Shown here: piece after piece, positions 8,323-18,457 of the stretch | Layout: each line of letters begins with the position of its first letter | How positions within the stretch are numbered: position 1 is the stretch's first letter | From: Geitlerinema sp. PCC 9228 | GTDB lineage: Bacteria; Cyanobacteriota; Cyanobacteriia; Cyanobacteriales; PCC-9228 | Assembly: GCF_001870905.1 (NCBI RefSeq) | Contig: NZ_LNDC01000021.1 | Location: forward strand, 1-36,642 | Direction: 5' to 3' | Length of the DNA: 36,642 nt | Program-made: the position numbers and the translations under genes | The notes under the pieces: model-generated | Database searches by the model: none | The model's input: only the letters and a program-made list of their open reading frames with translations | What the model was told of the DNA's origin: nothing

Positions 8323-11300
8323 CTACCCTGCTGGCGAAGCGTTCGGCTTGTTTGCAGCCAGATTGGATCGGAGAAGCTGGAGAAGGTAATCTAGTTTTTG
8401 TTCCAAGGCTTGATGGCTTTGCTCCAATTGCTCGATTTTGGCTATCAGTTGTGTGCTATCTGGGGTCTGGGAGGTGGTAGACAACGGACGTGTATTTTCA
8501 CCAAATCCACTAAATCCCATCAGTGCCGGACGTTCTACGTAAGTTACCCGATGCAAAATGCGCCAGGTTTTGTTCGCACGACCGGCTTGCGTCTGCCGCA
8601 AAGCACGTGCTTCTTCGCTATTGCTAGCCAGCCATTCTGGATCGACCACATAAGCAAAAAAGTCGTGGAAGTGTTGAGTGTTTCCTTCTAGATAAAAGCT
8701 TTTGAGGTGGTAGCGATCTACTTTCTCACCAGGTAACAAAGGGCGATCGCTTGTATCCGTAACACCTGCACTTTCTACGTTTTCCAAATCCACATGCAAA
8801 GCAAATCCTTGGCTGCGACGTTCGGTTTTGGTTAAGGTTTGGGTGAGGCGAACCGTGGCCAAAACTTCCAGTTCTGCCAGCACACCAGCTCCTTTTACAC
8901 TGGCTTTGCCGCCAATGGCACCTTCAAAGTTAACAGCACCGCCAATGGTATGTTCGACCGTACTAGCAAATTGCTGGCTTTCGGAACGTAACCCACCATC
9001 GGCATCCCAAACGTAATGATTAACAATATTGCGTTTGCCGGCACGAATTTGTAAATTTTCCAGTTTGCGCTGCCAGTTGGCAAAAGTTTCTATGGCATGA
9101 ATGCGTTTTTCCTGCTGTTGAACTTTGGTAGAAATTTCGTTTCGTTTTTGCTGGCTCTCCTGTTTTTGCCGTTCGCGGTTTTTGTGTAAGGTGTCTCCAT
9201 CAATATTTGCTGGGTCTCCTTCTGTATTTGTCAGAGGATTACGATCCAGTCCGTCAGCTTCAATTTGCCGATTTAGAGAAATTTCGTCCACCAAACGGCT
9301 ATTGAAATTGGCAAAATAGGACGCTCGTTCCCGGTCTTGTTGTTCGATTTGTTGCTCCCATTCATAAGCTTGTTGTAAGCGATAGTAACTGGCAGGATAT
9401 AGGGAACCGTACTGCGATCGCATTTGCGGAACGTCTCGGTAGAAGCGTTCGTCGGCGGCAACACTCCCTATCAACCCATCCAAACTTCCATTGAGTACGT
9501 AAGCCGGATTCATCAAGAACGTAATCGTGTTCACCTGGGGAGGAATCTGTTCGTTTGGCTGTACCTGATAGGCAACCATCTTTTTGCTGCGGCGCAATCG
9601 AGTTATATAAACATCCGCCAAGCTGGAAACAACCAGTGCGTAGCCGATATTTTTGGGGACAAAACGTTGACCCAAATGAGGAAATTTTGCTGCCGACTCG
9701 AAAGAACCACGCAATGATAGCCGATTCACTACAGTTGAGCCAGAACTTGCCGAAATATCACTTTGATTGAGAAAACTATAGCTCGACGAAAGTTGTCCGG
9801 TAATACCAGCTTCTGCTTCTGCTTCTTGTTCGAGAATGAAGCCACCCGATACCTGGAAGGCAGTGCCAGCGGTGGCACTCAAACTGGCTCCCAATCCCGC
9901 TTCTTGGTTGCGATTCCAACTGTAGGCAATATCTTCCGACATGGTGAGTTCTACGGAAGTGGCGTTGTTGTAATTGTCTTGTACGGTTAAATTTTCGCTG
10001 GGAACAGGGGGAGCGCCTTCTATGTATCCTAACAAAGTGGGTTCAAATTGCGCGTTGCCAATCCATTTCAGTTCTAGTTGTTCCACTAGCTTATCTGAGA
10101 GAACCATAGCACCGTCTAAGCTGGGAAAAGCAAAGAACCGCCGCATTATGGCAGACTTGCGTTGGGTGTCGGGGTCAATGCTAACGGTGCTGTATTCGGC
10201 ACTCGCGATCGCAGTGCGAGCGATGGGAAGTGTGTTATCCTGAGTAGTAATGGCTTCGCGCACGGTAGCGGGGCGATCGCTGGCCCAATCGGCTACCAAA
10301 TAAGGCGATCGCATCCGGTTGACTTCTTGTAAAGGCCAGTACCGCAGCAGGTCTGGTTCGCCACCGGTGAGGCGTTGGTGCATCGTTGCTTGAATTTCCT
10401 GGTGCGATCGCGCGGTTTTCCAAATACGTACATCAGAAATTTTACCACGAAACAAACGTTCGGAAATATTTTTCCCGATTCGACCAATATCTACCTGCAG
10501 AGATTGCCCAAAACTGGGAGGAGCTTCCGTTTCTTTTTTGAGTTCTCCATCTACATAAAGCAGCATTTTGCTAAGACTTTTTACCGCTGCGAGATGGTGC
10601 CACCAACCGTCATTATATTTTTCTTGCGTTCGCAAGTCCTTACCACCGCTGATACCGATAGGATAGCGATGCAAGTAACGCACCGTTCCTTCCCCTTCCA
10701 CTTCCAATAAAATGCCATGCTCGCTGGTCGTGGCTGCCAAAATATCGCCGGTGGTCCTTGCGGTGGTTTTGAACCAAGCTTCAATGCTATATTCCTGGCG
10801 ACTGAAATCAACTTCACCACAATCAATATAATCGTTCTCACCATCAAACTGCATCACCGCATGTCCGGGATGTCCGAAAAGTGCCGTACAAGCAAACCAA
10901 GTCGTACTTTGCAGCTGACCGTGGCGGCTATTTCCCGAGCGATCTCGGATTTCGGTTCCCGTTGCCTCATTCATGGGATAGTAAGCCAACAATCCCGGTT
11001 CGTTACCACTCAGTAAGCATTGACTGTTAACTTCAATTTCTTCTGCGCTCAAAGCAACCTGCCAAATCCGCACCTCTGCTAACTTGCCAAATGGCTGTTT
11101 CCCTTCTTGGTAATTACCAATCGCATAAACATCAGCCTTACTTTTTCCCTGGCAAGTTCCCACTTGATTACCATCTATATAAAATACCGTTTTTGCTTGT
11201 TCTCCTTTCCCCTGTGCCGCAGCCGCTATATGATGCCAGCCAGAATCCAACTGTTCCATATGGTAGCCACTATCCTGAAAACCACCCAAATCACCGACAT

Positions 11301-14300
11301 AAGTTCCCAATTGACCTTCTTTGGTAACGATAATGTGATGGTCCGCTTCATGCTTGGCTCGGGTAAGAGTATTCCATCGGTTAGTTGCTGGAAATGGATA
11401 GAAAAACCAAGCCTCAATGGTCCATTCCTCGTCGAGAGCGATCGCATTTTCCAGCAACATCATGCTATTTTCCTTGTCGAAATGGGGACACGCGCGCATT
11501 GAGTCAGGAATCCACTGTTGGAAAGCAGCATTGCGACTATCAGAAGTAGCGTCGTAGTTGCTTTGACGCATTCTGCCAAGGGAGTCGAAATAACTCAGCT
11601 GAACATTACCTTCGCTGGTTTCCGTAGCATGAATGCGACTGATAGGAGAAACAAACCCCAGCCATCCCGCTTGCGTTGCTAACCCGTTGGCATCTACAGC
11701 AATTTCTGACATAGTTTGCGGCGTATTTTGAATGCTGAAAACCGACTGGAGAAATTCATCGTTAAGGCGATGTAAAGTGGTTTGAACGGTTTGCAGTTCT
11801 GCGATAACTTGTTGGAGGCGTTCTTTTAGCAATTTCAGCTTTTCTTCTATTTCTTGAGAATTCTCCAAAGCCAACAAAGCAAGCTGGCGCGTTAAGTATT
11901 GTAAATGCCGATTTGCTTGTTTGAGCTGTTGTTGTTTCTGTTCCAAAGCTTTTTTCGCATTGGCAATTTCGTTGTTAACCACATCGTTGGTTCTTTCCAA
12001 ACGCCACTGCTGCCGTTCTCTAGTGGATGTTTTTTCCCAAAGATGAACGTCGGCTTTATTACTATAGGGATTGCTTTCTACGGATGCCACGCGCGTGTTA
12101 AAACGGCGGTTGACCAATAGATAGTTTTGGTTGGAAAGTTCCAGTTGCCATTGCTGTTTCAGCCGGGAAAAATCTTTACGCCACAGATGAATATCTGCTT
12201 TGTTTCGATCGCTTTCCCCTTCCACTTCTGCTACAAAAGCAGGAAATTGACGGTTAACGATCCAGTAGGCATTGTTGAATAGTTGGAACTGCCACTGTTG
12301 GGTTCGCAAACCCAAATTTTGCTCCCAAAGATGGATATCGGCTCGATTGCGACCGACTCGATCTTCAATATCCCAAACTTTTCCACTTTCGCTGCTCGCA
12401 ATGTAGCAATAGTAATTTAAAGGATTGTTAGCTTCTTGTAAATACAGCTGATGGCATCGATTGACTTCCTGTTGCAACTGAGATATTTTTTCCCGATAAG
12501 TCTTCACTTGTTGTTCCAGTTGCCGTCGGCGTTTTTGTAGATCTTGCAGTCCCGATTTTTGTTTGTTTTGTAGAATTTCTTTTTCGGTTTCCAGTGCATT
12601 TTTCTCTTGAAGCAAGGAAGTTTCCTGCTGTTCCCAAGAACGCAATTGCTTCACAGTTGCTGCTAGGTCGGCATGGTTGGTATCCAAAGTCTTTAGGGAA
12701 ATGCTGTCTGTATAATTGGCTTGGGTAATGCTGTCGGAGACCACCCGGATGCGGTGCTTGCGAATTTCTAGCTGCTGCCAGTTGCCTTTTATGTTAGAGA
12801 TAGCAAACGATCGCAAAAAGGAGACACCATCGGGAATGGTAAAGCGACAGGATGCCAGATACCAGCCATTTTCTAATGCTTGAAATTCAGTTGGACCGCC
12901 AGTAAATTCGATACGTTCCTGGGAAGTTCTGTTTGATTTTCCCCAATAAAAAATTTCAAAATTGTGGGGTTGTATGCCTTTGCATTCAAAACTTTCTACA
13001 TAGGTGGCTCGTTGGCTGACAGCAAATAGCTCTTCATTAATATAAGCGATCGCTGGAGTAGAACCATCCCTTAAGACGCGAGACAATGCAACCGCACTAA
13101 CAAAGGCTTCTCCGTAAACAGTACCATCTTTACCGTAGGTAGAAAAATCCACCACCCGGCGTTCTTTATCTTCAACAATAGCTCCCAAACGCCAGTAGCC
13201 TACCAAACCAACTTCCCTTCCCGTAAATTGCAGGTGCATGCTATCTTGAATTTCCTGCGAAGTTCGTGGATGGTTCCAAATTTGCACATCGGAAATTTTT
13301 CCGGCAAAAAACATCCCTGGTTTACCAGAACCGCCAATACAAAATTCAGGAGACCAAGAAAAATCGCTACTATTTTGATTGTTTTCTTTAGCTTCTTGAA
13401 CTGGAGAAACCAACTGTTGGATTTTTGTTTTGGCGACTTCCACACCATTTTTGCACAAACGCAAGGTGGTGGTTTTGGTTGTTTTGTCGTAGGAGACAAT
13501 GCCAGCCAAGTGAACCCATTCCCCTTCAGATAGAGGCTGAGAGTCAGTGAGTTCCCGGGAACTGCCATCTTGGAAATGTGCTTTGAATACGGCTTTTCCG
13601 CCAACGACCGACAATTGTACCATCCGGTCTTTTTGAGAGAGAACCAGCTGTTGTGGTTTTTGGCGATCGCGTAAGGAAACCCAAGCGGAATACGTCGTAC
13701 CAAAAGAAATATTTGCCTGGGGAATGGTAAGGTCTAACGCAGGCAAGGAAATATAATCGCGATCGCTAGTAAAGGAAATCCCGCGGCGTTTTTTTGAAGC
13801 TAATTTCAGATTCACTGCCTCCCCCGGCTGCCATTTCACACCAATCGTAAAACTATCGCCATTCAAATCAGTAATGGTATAAATTCCGTTGTAAGCCTGC
13901 GTGTTGGCAATCTGAACCCCATCACCAGCTTCCAATCCGTGGTGGGGAACTGTTACCCGCAGTTTGCCATCTGTGGTTTTTGTAAAAGCTACTACCATCC
14001 CATCGAACAACAAGCCGCTTTCTGCTTGCGGAGTCACTTTCCAATGACCGAGTTCGCTTGCCAACCACTTAGTTTCGATTTCAAACGTATTCGCATCTAT
14101 TGTTTTGGCTACGTAATAGCCGTTGTAACGATTGGTATCAAAAATTTCTACCATATCGCCGGACTTCAAGTTCTTAGCTTGGGGGGAGTAAATTTTGACC
14201 CGATTTTCCTGAGTTCTTTCCATACCAGTAATGGTACCTTGCGCTGCAGGCATGCTTTCCCCCACTGCCTGAATTTCATCTAAAAGATTTAAAGGCAGCA

Positions 14301-15354
14301 AAACCTGATTTTCGTTAGCACGCAAAGTATTTGTATTGGGGAATCTGTCAATTTGTGCCAGGGTACCATCCCCAGCAACAGCAAAACTTACCGCCGCTGC
14401 CTGGTCATTTTCCGCCGCTACCACCAACATGACCCTGGTACTTTCTTTGAGCAACTGTAGTTCCCCATTTTGGGTTTGGCGTTCCACCTGCAAATTATAC
14501 TTGGTAGCCGCCAGACCGTTGCCAACCTTCATCCCCTTTATATCTAGGCTACGTTTCAGAATAGCTGGTATATTGTGCGCGAGGAGAAGGTTGCTATTGT
14601 CTGGCTGGGGTTTCAAAACGGTAAAATCTTTGATATCGAACAATCCTCCTTGAGAAGAACGGATGGAAGTTAGCTCTATTTTTTGGTTTTGCCGGTTGTA
14701 GGCAAAGATATGCCAGCGATATTGGTCGTGTTCGTTGGTGGGAAGTAAAACTACAGCCAACCAACCATTGTATAAGTTATTAACCAAACTTAGCTCTGTG
14801 GTTGGTTCGTAGAAAGGACGGCCATCGATATCGCGAAAATTCAACGAATCGATAGACAAACGGTGATTCTCATTAGGAGATTCTAAAGGTTGGTACTTTT
14901 GTCGGCTCCGCTGGTAGCGAATTTCTAACTTGCGAACGAGTTTGTTTTCTAAGCCATCTAAAACAAAGCGATCGACAAGTAGTGTATTGTCTTTTGACTG
15001 ACGAAATACATAAATATATCCCCATCCAGATACCAACTGTACAGGAACAGCAGCAGTTTGGTCTTGAGTCTGGTACAGAGAGCGGAACAAGTAAACCAGG
15101 CGACCCTTTTCCGTATAGGTTTGCTCTTGACGTTCTTTCTCAATAACCGAGCGATCGCCTGGTTCTTCCTGCGGAAAATCTAGTACTTGCCAATTCTCCC
15201 AACCAGTTACTTCCGTGTGACCGTAACTATCTTCAAAACCATCTTGTTTGATGGTATAGGAAATTGTACCATTGGCATCAGTGCCAAAAATAACAATTTT
15301 GCCTTCGTGGGAAATACTATTGATGTGTTGGAACTTTTCTTTGGGTAAAAACAT
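8323..15354 (-). CDS. Giant LamG/ricin-type lectin/coiled-coil protein
   Basis: This protein of about 2343 aa is not a family I can name. From the chosen start: a beta-rich N-terminal half (1-520) containing two similar modules (RYNGYYVAKTIDANTFEI and AYNGIYTITDLNGDSFTI); LamG-like jellyroll 1 (about 525-720, ending GKISDVQIWNHPRT); coiled coil (885-980); a ricin-type lectin region with three repeats of the form NKADIHLW...QQWQL (980-1125); coiled coil (1125-1205); LamG 2 (1295-1465) and LamG 3 (1495-1675); a Gly/Ala/Ser-rich alternating segment (1800-1885); coiled coil (2000-2110); a second such segment (2125-2195); and a short C-terminal coil. There is no signal peptide or hydrophobic helix. 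The start at 15354 is chosen because AGGAG precedes it at good spacing, the arrangement is repeated at 18574, and the ATG at 15405 would lie inside the likely -10 box. The stop is TAG. The parts suggest a glycan-binding, possibly pore-forming or surface protein. Confidence 0.85.
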   Translation of the reverse strand: MFLPKEKFQHINSISHEGKIVIFGTDANGTISYTIKQDGFEDSYGHTEVTGWENWQVLDFPQEEPGDRSVIEKERQEQTYTEKGRLVYLFRSLYQTQDQTAAVPVQLVSGWGYIYVFRQSKDNTLLVDRFVLDGLENKLVRKLEIRYQRSRQKYQPLESPNENHRLSIDSLNFRDIDGRPFYEPTTELSLVNNLYNGWLAVVLLPTNEHDQYRWHIFAYNRQNQKIELTSIRSSQGGLFDIKDFTVLKPQPDNSNLLLAHNIPAILKRSLDIKGMKVGNGLAATKYNLQVERQTQNGELQLLKESTRVMLVVAAENDQAAAVSFAVAGDGTLAQIDRFPNTNTLRANENQVLLPLNLLDEIQAVGESMPAAQGTITGMERTQENRVKIYSPQAKNLKSGDMVEIFDTNRYNGYYVAKTIDANTFEIETKWLASELGHWKVTPQAESGLLFDGMVVAFTKTTDGKLRVTVPHHGLEAGDGVQIANTQAYNGIYTITDLNGDSFTIGVKWQPGEAVNLKLASKKRRGISFTSDRDYISLPALDLTIPQANISFGTTYSAWVSLRDRQKPQQLVLSQKDRMVQLSVVGGKAVFKAHFQDGSSRELTDSQPLSEGEWVHLAGIVSYDKTTKTTTLRLCKNGVEVAKTKIQQLVSPVQEAKENNQNSSDFSWSPEFCIGGSGKPGMFFAGKISDVQIWNHPRTSQEIQDSMHLQFTGREVGLVGYWRLGAIVEDKERRVVDFSTYGKDGTVYGEAFVSAVALSRVLRDGSTPAIAYINEELFAVSQRATYVESFECKGIQPHNFEIFYWGKSNRTSQERIEFTGGPTEFQALENGWYLASCRFTIPDGVSFLRSFAISNIKGNWQQLEIRKHRIRVVSDSITQANYTDSISLKTLDTNHADLAATVKQLRSWEQQETSLLQEKNALETEKEILQNKQKSGLQDLQKRRRQLEQQVKTYREKISQLQQEVNRCHQLYLQEANNPLNYYCYIASSESGKVWDIEDRVGRNRADIHLWEQNLGLRTQQWQFQLFNNAYWIVNRQFPAFVAEVEGESDRNKADIHLWRKDFSRLKQQWQLELSNQNYLLVNRRFNTRVASVESNPYSNKADVHLWEKTSTRERQQWRLERTNDVVNNEIANAKKALEQKQQQLKQANRHLQYLTRQLALLALENSQEIEEKLKLLKERLQQVIAELQTVQTTLHRLNDEFLQSVFSIQNTPQTMSEIAVDANGLATQAGWLGFVSPISRIHATETSEGNVQLSYFDSLGRMRQSNYDATSDSRNAAFQQWIPDSMRACPHFDKENSMMLLENAIALDEEWTIEAWFFYPFPATNRWNTLTRAKHEADHHIIVTKEGQLGTYVGDLGGFQDSGYHMEQLDSGWHHIAAAAQGKGEQAKTVFYIDGNQVGTCQGKSKADVYAIGNYQEGKQPFGKLAEVRIWQVALSAEEIEVNSQCLLSGNEPGLLAYYPMNEATGTEIRDRSGNSRHGQLQSTTWFACTALFGHPGHAVMQFDGENDYIDCGEVDFSRQEYSIEAWFKTTARTTGDILAATTSEHGILLEVEGEGTVRYLHRYPIGISGGKDLRTQEKYNDGWWHHLAAVKSLSKMLLYVDGELKKETEAPPSFGQSLQVDIGRIGKNISERLFRGKISDVRIWKTARSHQEIQATMHQRLTGGEPDLLRYWPLQEVNRMRSPYLVADWASDRPATVREAITTQDNTLPIARTAIASAEYSTVSIDPDTQRKSAIMRRFFAFPSLDGAMVLSDKLVEQLELKWIGNAQFEPTLLGYIEGAPPVPSENLTVQDNYNNATSVELTMSEDIAYSWNRNQEAGLGASLSATAGTAFQVSGGFILEQEAEAEAGITGQLSSSYSFLNQSDISASSGSTVVNRLSLRGSFESAAKFPHLGQRFVPKNIGYALVVSSLADVYITRLRRSKKMVAYQVQPNEQIPPQVNTITFLMNPAYVLNGSLDGLIGSVAADERFYRDVPQMRSQYGSLYPASYYRLQQAYEWEQQIEQQDRERASYFANFNSRLVDEISLNRQIEADGLDRNPLTNTEGDPANIDGDTLHKNRERQKQESQQKRNEISTKVQQQEKRIHAIETFANWQRKLENLQIRAGKRNIVNHYVWDADGGLRSESQQFASTVEHTIGGAVNFEGAIGGKASVKGAGVLAELEVLATVRLTQTLTKTERRSQGFALHVDLENVESAGVTDTSDRPLLPGEKVDRYHLKSFYLEGNTQHFHDFFAYVVDPEWLASNSEEARALRQTQAGRANKTWRILHRVTYVERPALMGFSGFGENTRPLSTTSQTPDSTQLIAKIEQLEQSHQALEQKLDYLLQLLRSNLAANKPNASPAG

Positions 15355-15513
15355 CAAATTTCTCCTGGTGACAAATTGATAACTGTGTAAAATTTGCATT
15401 TCCATATAGGATTGTTTTTAGCTTAGACAAGAATTCTTCCTCACGAAAAGATCGATTTAGATCGCTCGAAAACGGCTAAACTGGTCTTGACAAAACGCGA
15501 TAGCTTTGTTAAC
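15355..15513 (-). promoter_or_regulatory. Promoter and leader of the giant gene (leader copy 1)
   Basis: On the minus strand a TTGTCT (15425-15430) and TATATG (15403-15408) are spaced by 16 bp, followed by an untranslated leader with AGGAG at 15362-15366 just before the ATG at 15354. The block through 15513 aligns with 18575-18735 with only two single-base indels by eye, keeping both hexamers, the spacer, the SD and the start. Further upstream the conserved GTCAAG-CCAGTTT and AACAAAGC stretches could be a regulator site. Assigning -35 and -10 is inference. Confidence 0.55.
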
Positions 15514-15792
15514 AAAATTCAGCACTATCGCCTCTTGACGTTGCCTAACAACAGGCGATAATAGACACAGTGCATCTGCACGTTACTTCGGTCTCAGGTA
15601 TTTCTTATCGACAAACAAACGCCTACAACTTGCTTCGTAAATTCAGCCATCAAATACGACAGAAATCCTTGGTTGTTTGGTTTATCGAAGTAGCTGGCTA
15701 CTTTTCGGAGTTGCAAAAGCCAAGCCATTCTGCCGGATAAATAGCTCCATATCCCTTTCTTTTCTCGATTTTTCAGAAATTTTGAGGAAATC

Positions 15793-17103
15793 ATGAAAAC
15801 CAAACAACTATTCGTATTTGCGATCGCTTATTTTGCAATCGTTGCATTTTTCATTGCTTCTCCATTTTCCCCAGCATTGGCTGCTACTCCCACCATGCTG
15901 CGAGTGGGAACTTACAACGTAGAATCCAGTGGGGATACCAATCCGGAAAAAGTAGCAACCGTCGTTCAAAAAATTGCCACTTCCCAACAAATCGATCTTT
16001 GGGGACTTTCCGAAGTACTCGACTCACAAGCTGCCACCCAATTTGCTAATGCCGCCAATTATTTCGATGCCAATTTTGCAGCTATCATTGGTACCACCGG
16101 CGGCAATGATAAGCTAGCCATTCTTTACAATCAAAATCATTTACAGAAAATTGGTAATGAGTTTGAACTGAGGAATATGGGTGGCAGTCGCGACCCGTTA
16201 GTAGCAAAATTTCAATGGTTGCCAGCAGGACCTACTTTTTTAGTAGTAGACAACCATTTTAACCGTTGCGATCCGGATAAACGAAACGCTCAAGCCAAAA
16301 ATGTACGCGCGTGGATCGAACAACAAACCCTACCCATCATTGCTGTAGGCGACTATAATTTTGACTACGCGATTGATGAAAATTTTAATCCCGGTAGGCG
16401 TTGTAGTTCCTACGATCTGAGTTCGGAATTTCCCCAAGGCAATGCAGCTTTCCGAGAATTTATAGCTTCCAGCCAAATTCGTTAGCTTAAACCTAACTGC
16501 TTGAAGGATGCTTCTACTTCTTGTCCGAACACTGGAACAGGTTGCAATTCTTGTTTTAACAGTATTTTAGACTTTGTTTTTGTTGCTGCGGCTGCTAAAG
16601 ATTGGCAGGATAGCTCTCAAATTTTTGTACCAAGTAGCGACTATTGCGAACAAGACCCCATTGGAGGACCCGACCACTTTTCAGTTATCACTATGGTAAA
16701 TATGGAAAAGGAAGTCCTGGATGGTAACGGTTTCACCGACGACACCGCACCATCTCCTTCTCATGAAGAACTTCCCCAATTAAAAATTGTTAGCTTATTT
16801 CCCAATCCTACTGGCGACGAAAGCAAATTTGAATCCGCCGATATGATAAATCTTGGTAAACAAGATGTGGATTTATCCGGTTGGAAACTTCGAGATGCTG
16901 CCAACAAAAATTGCTTTTTGGACGATTTGGGTACAATTTTATCAAATGAAATTGTTCAAATTCAACGTCAAAACCAAGATATGGCTTTGCATAACGCAGG
17001 CGATACCATTTCTTTAATTGCTCCCAACGATAAAGTGGTCGATACAGTGCGTTATAACAAAACGCAGTCCGGCCGCGTATTTTTCTTTACTTCTCAATTT
17101 TAA
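15793..17103 (+). pseudogene. Secreted endonuclease/exonuclease/phosphatase with LTD domain, in-frame TAG
   Basis: The gene starts at ATG 15793 after TTTTGAGGAAATC, a clear ribosome-binding site. A signal peptide covers residues 1-30 (hydrophobic core, ALAA cleavage). The EEP nuclease/phosphatase fold follows: VGTYNVES, WGLSEVLD with the catalytic Glu, NHFNRCDP and GDYNFD. After SSQIR a TAG at 16483-16485 stops the frame, but the same frame continues without shift for 206 more codons with NSILDFVFVA and PDHFSVIT, the last catalytic His motif, then a lamin-tail-like domain (ESADMINLGKQDVDLSGWKL). Both halves are therefore one gene. The stop sits where Trp is plausible (QIR-W-LKPN). An internal TTG at 16501 has no strong SD. 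The upstream 230-aa product would lack the catalytic His and probably be inactive. Confidence 0.8.
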
Positions 17104-17122
17104 TTTTGCTTCCCAAAAGAAA

Positions 17123-17150
17123 ACCACCGGATGTTGTGCACATCCGGTAT
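17123..17150 (-). terminator. Terminator hairpin between convergent genes
   Basis: ACCGGATGT (17126-17134) pairs perfectly with ACATCCGGT (17140-17148) around a 5-nt loop. On the minus strand it is followed by a T-rich GGTTTTCTTTT, so it ends the PEP-CTERM gene transcript; it may also act on the plus strand. Confidence 0.7.
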
Positions 17151-17195
17151 CAATCAATGATAGAAAAAAAGTTCGCAGTCGAAGTGGAAAGGTGG

Positions 17196-17993
17196 TTACG
17201 TTAAATATTCCCGTCGTTTGCGCGTAAAGGCTATTCCCAAAACCCCCGCCACAAAACTGCCTAAAACAGTTGCCGGTCCAGGAACTGCTTGGGGAGCAGC
17301 TCCAAAAATTTGACCTCGAACCCCAGCGATTGTATTAATATTGGTACCCGTACCCGTCGTGGTATCGATACTTAAAATTTCGCCATTGCTGGTAAAACCA
17401 AATAAGTTCTCCTCCTGATAAGTCAAACCAAAAACATTGGGAAAACCAATTGCACCAATCTGAGTTTGGTTGCTACCATCAGAGTTAAACGAAAACAAAG
17501 TATTGTTTGTAGGATTGGCAGAAGTAGCAAAAAATTGGGTGCCGTCAAAAGCGATATCTCCGGAGGAGATAAATCCATCAATATTGCTAACGAGGATGGC
17601 ATTTCCTGTTTCCAAGTCAATGCGGTAAAAACCACTGCCGCCAGTAGCAAACAAGTTACCAGAGTCGTCAAATCCTAACCCATTCAGGACATTCAGGAAA
17701 AGACCTGTATTGCCAATCAAGTTTGTGGAAGCATCTTCTAAGTTAATGCTATACAAATCTCCATTACCAGTAATACCAAAACCCAATGTAGGGTTGTCTA
17801 CGGCAATGTCAAAAAAAGGTTCTGTATTGCCAATAGAGGTAAACGTTCCTGTATCCGTATCCACGATTCCAAAATCGCCAGTGTTGCTGCCTAAAAAACT
17901 AGTTACAGCTGCAGCTGGTGAAGGAAAGCAAAGGAAAACTCCCGTTCCGCTAGTCACCGCTAGGAGGGAGATGGTCTTGATGTTTAAAACCAT
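17196..17993 (-). CDS. PEP-CTERM sorted exported protein
   Basis: This protein of about 265 aa has an N-terminal signal peptide (MVLNIKTISLLAV to the AAAV cleavage region). A repetitive body of roughly 200 residues is rich in Gly, Asn, Asp and Thr, with FGIVDTDTGTFTSIG-type repeats that resemble beta-propeller blades. The C-terminal sorting signal is VPGPATVLGSFVAGVLGIAF followed by TRKRRE, a short hydrophobic helix and a basic tail. PEP-CTERM proteins are processed by exosortase and reach the cell surface, often alongside exopolysaccharide; no exosortase gene is in this window. The frame is open from 18026, but ATG 17993 has GAGG seven bases upstream and starts directly at the signal peptide, so it is preferred. 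Confidence 0.8.
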   Translation of the reverse strand: MVLNIKTISLLAVTSGTGVFLCFPSPAAAVTSFLGSNTGDFGIVDTDTGTFTSIGNTEPFFDIAVDNPTLGFGITGNGDLYSINLEDASTNLIGNTGLFLNVLNGLGFDDSGNLFATGGSGFYRIDLETGNAILVSNIDGFISSGDIAFDGTQFFATSANPTNNTLFSFNSDGSNQTQIGAIGFPNVFGLTYQEENLFGFTSNGEILSIDTTTGTGTNINTIAGVRGQIFGAAPQAVPGPATVLGSFVAGVLGIAFTRKRREYLT

Positions 17994-18044
17994 AATAAAC
18001 CTCAAATGGTACTGAATGAAACTCAATCGAATGTTGCCGCGTAT

Positions 18045-18302
18045 CTAGTTGGCTTCGATACCAAGTATTGGTTGAAACTGCGGTTCTTTTTCAGGCATGG
18101 TGCTGTTTATTTTTGTTGTTATTTCCGACAAACGGTAAGCAATGCCTCGGTATTTGAATTCAGTAGAACCGAGATTTAAAATCGCGATCGCATGGGGATG
18201 TTTTTCCCAGGCAATGCCGCGATATTTTCCAGCAAGTGGTTTGCTTTCTACCTCAACCTGAGAAGCAACTTGATAGCGGATACCCCTGTAGATTAAGTTC
18301 AT
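18045..18302 (-). CDS. DUF4278 family small protein
   Basis: This 85-aa protein starts MNLIYRGIRYQ and carries the repeated YRG signature typical of DUF4278 (IYRGIRY at the start, KYRGIAW near residue 27, KYRGIAYRL near 50). The family is small, cytosolic and nearly confined to cyanobacteria; its function is unknown. It lies 51 bp upstream of the PEP-CTERM gene on the same strand and could be co-transcribed with it. Confidence 0.8.
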   Translation of the reverse strand: MNLIYRGIRYQVASQVEVESKPLAGKYRGIAWEKHPHAIAILNLGSTEFKYRGIAYRLSEITTKINSTMPEKEPQFQPILGIEAN

Positions 18303-18457
18303 TGATTTCCCCGTAAAAACAGTGCATTTTTGAAACTAGACTGCCAAGTTTTTTGGCAATCTGTTATGATTCAATTTTGCCTACTTTTCTTTCGCAGAAG
18401 ACCTGCGATCGCTAGAAATAGGTGAGCCAAATATGCCAACTACAAAGACACAAGCCA

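Noticed and set aside
8323-15354. Several antisense frames of 60-130 codons within the giant gene
   Set aside because: They have no family likeness, no ribosome-binding site and no codon bias; the giant gene explains the sequence.
15690-15760. Riboswitch before the EEP gene (GGAGTTGCAAAAGCC and GCCGG)
   Set aside because: A GGAG/CTCC pairing with a GCAAAGCC-like loop hints at a c-di-GMP type motif, but the receptor and second arm cannot be built convincingly.
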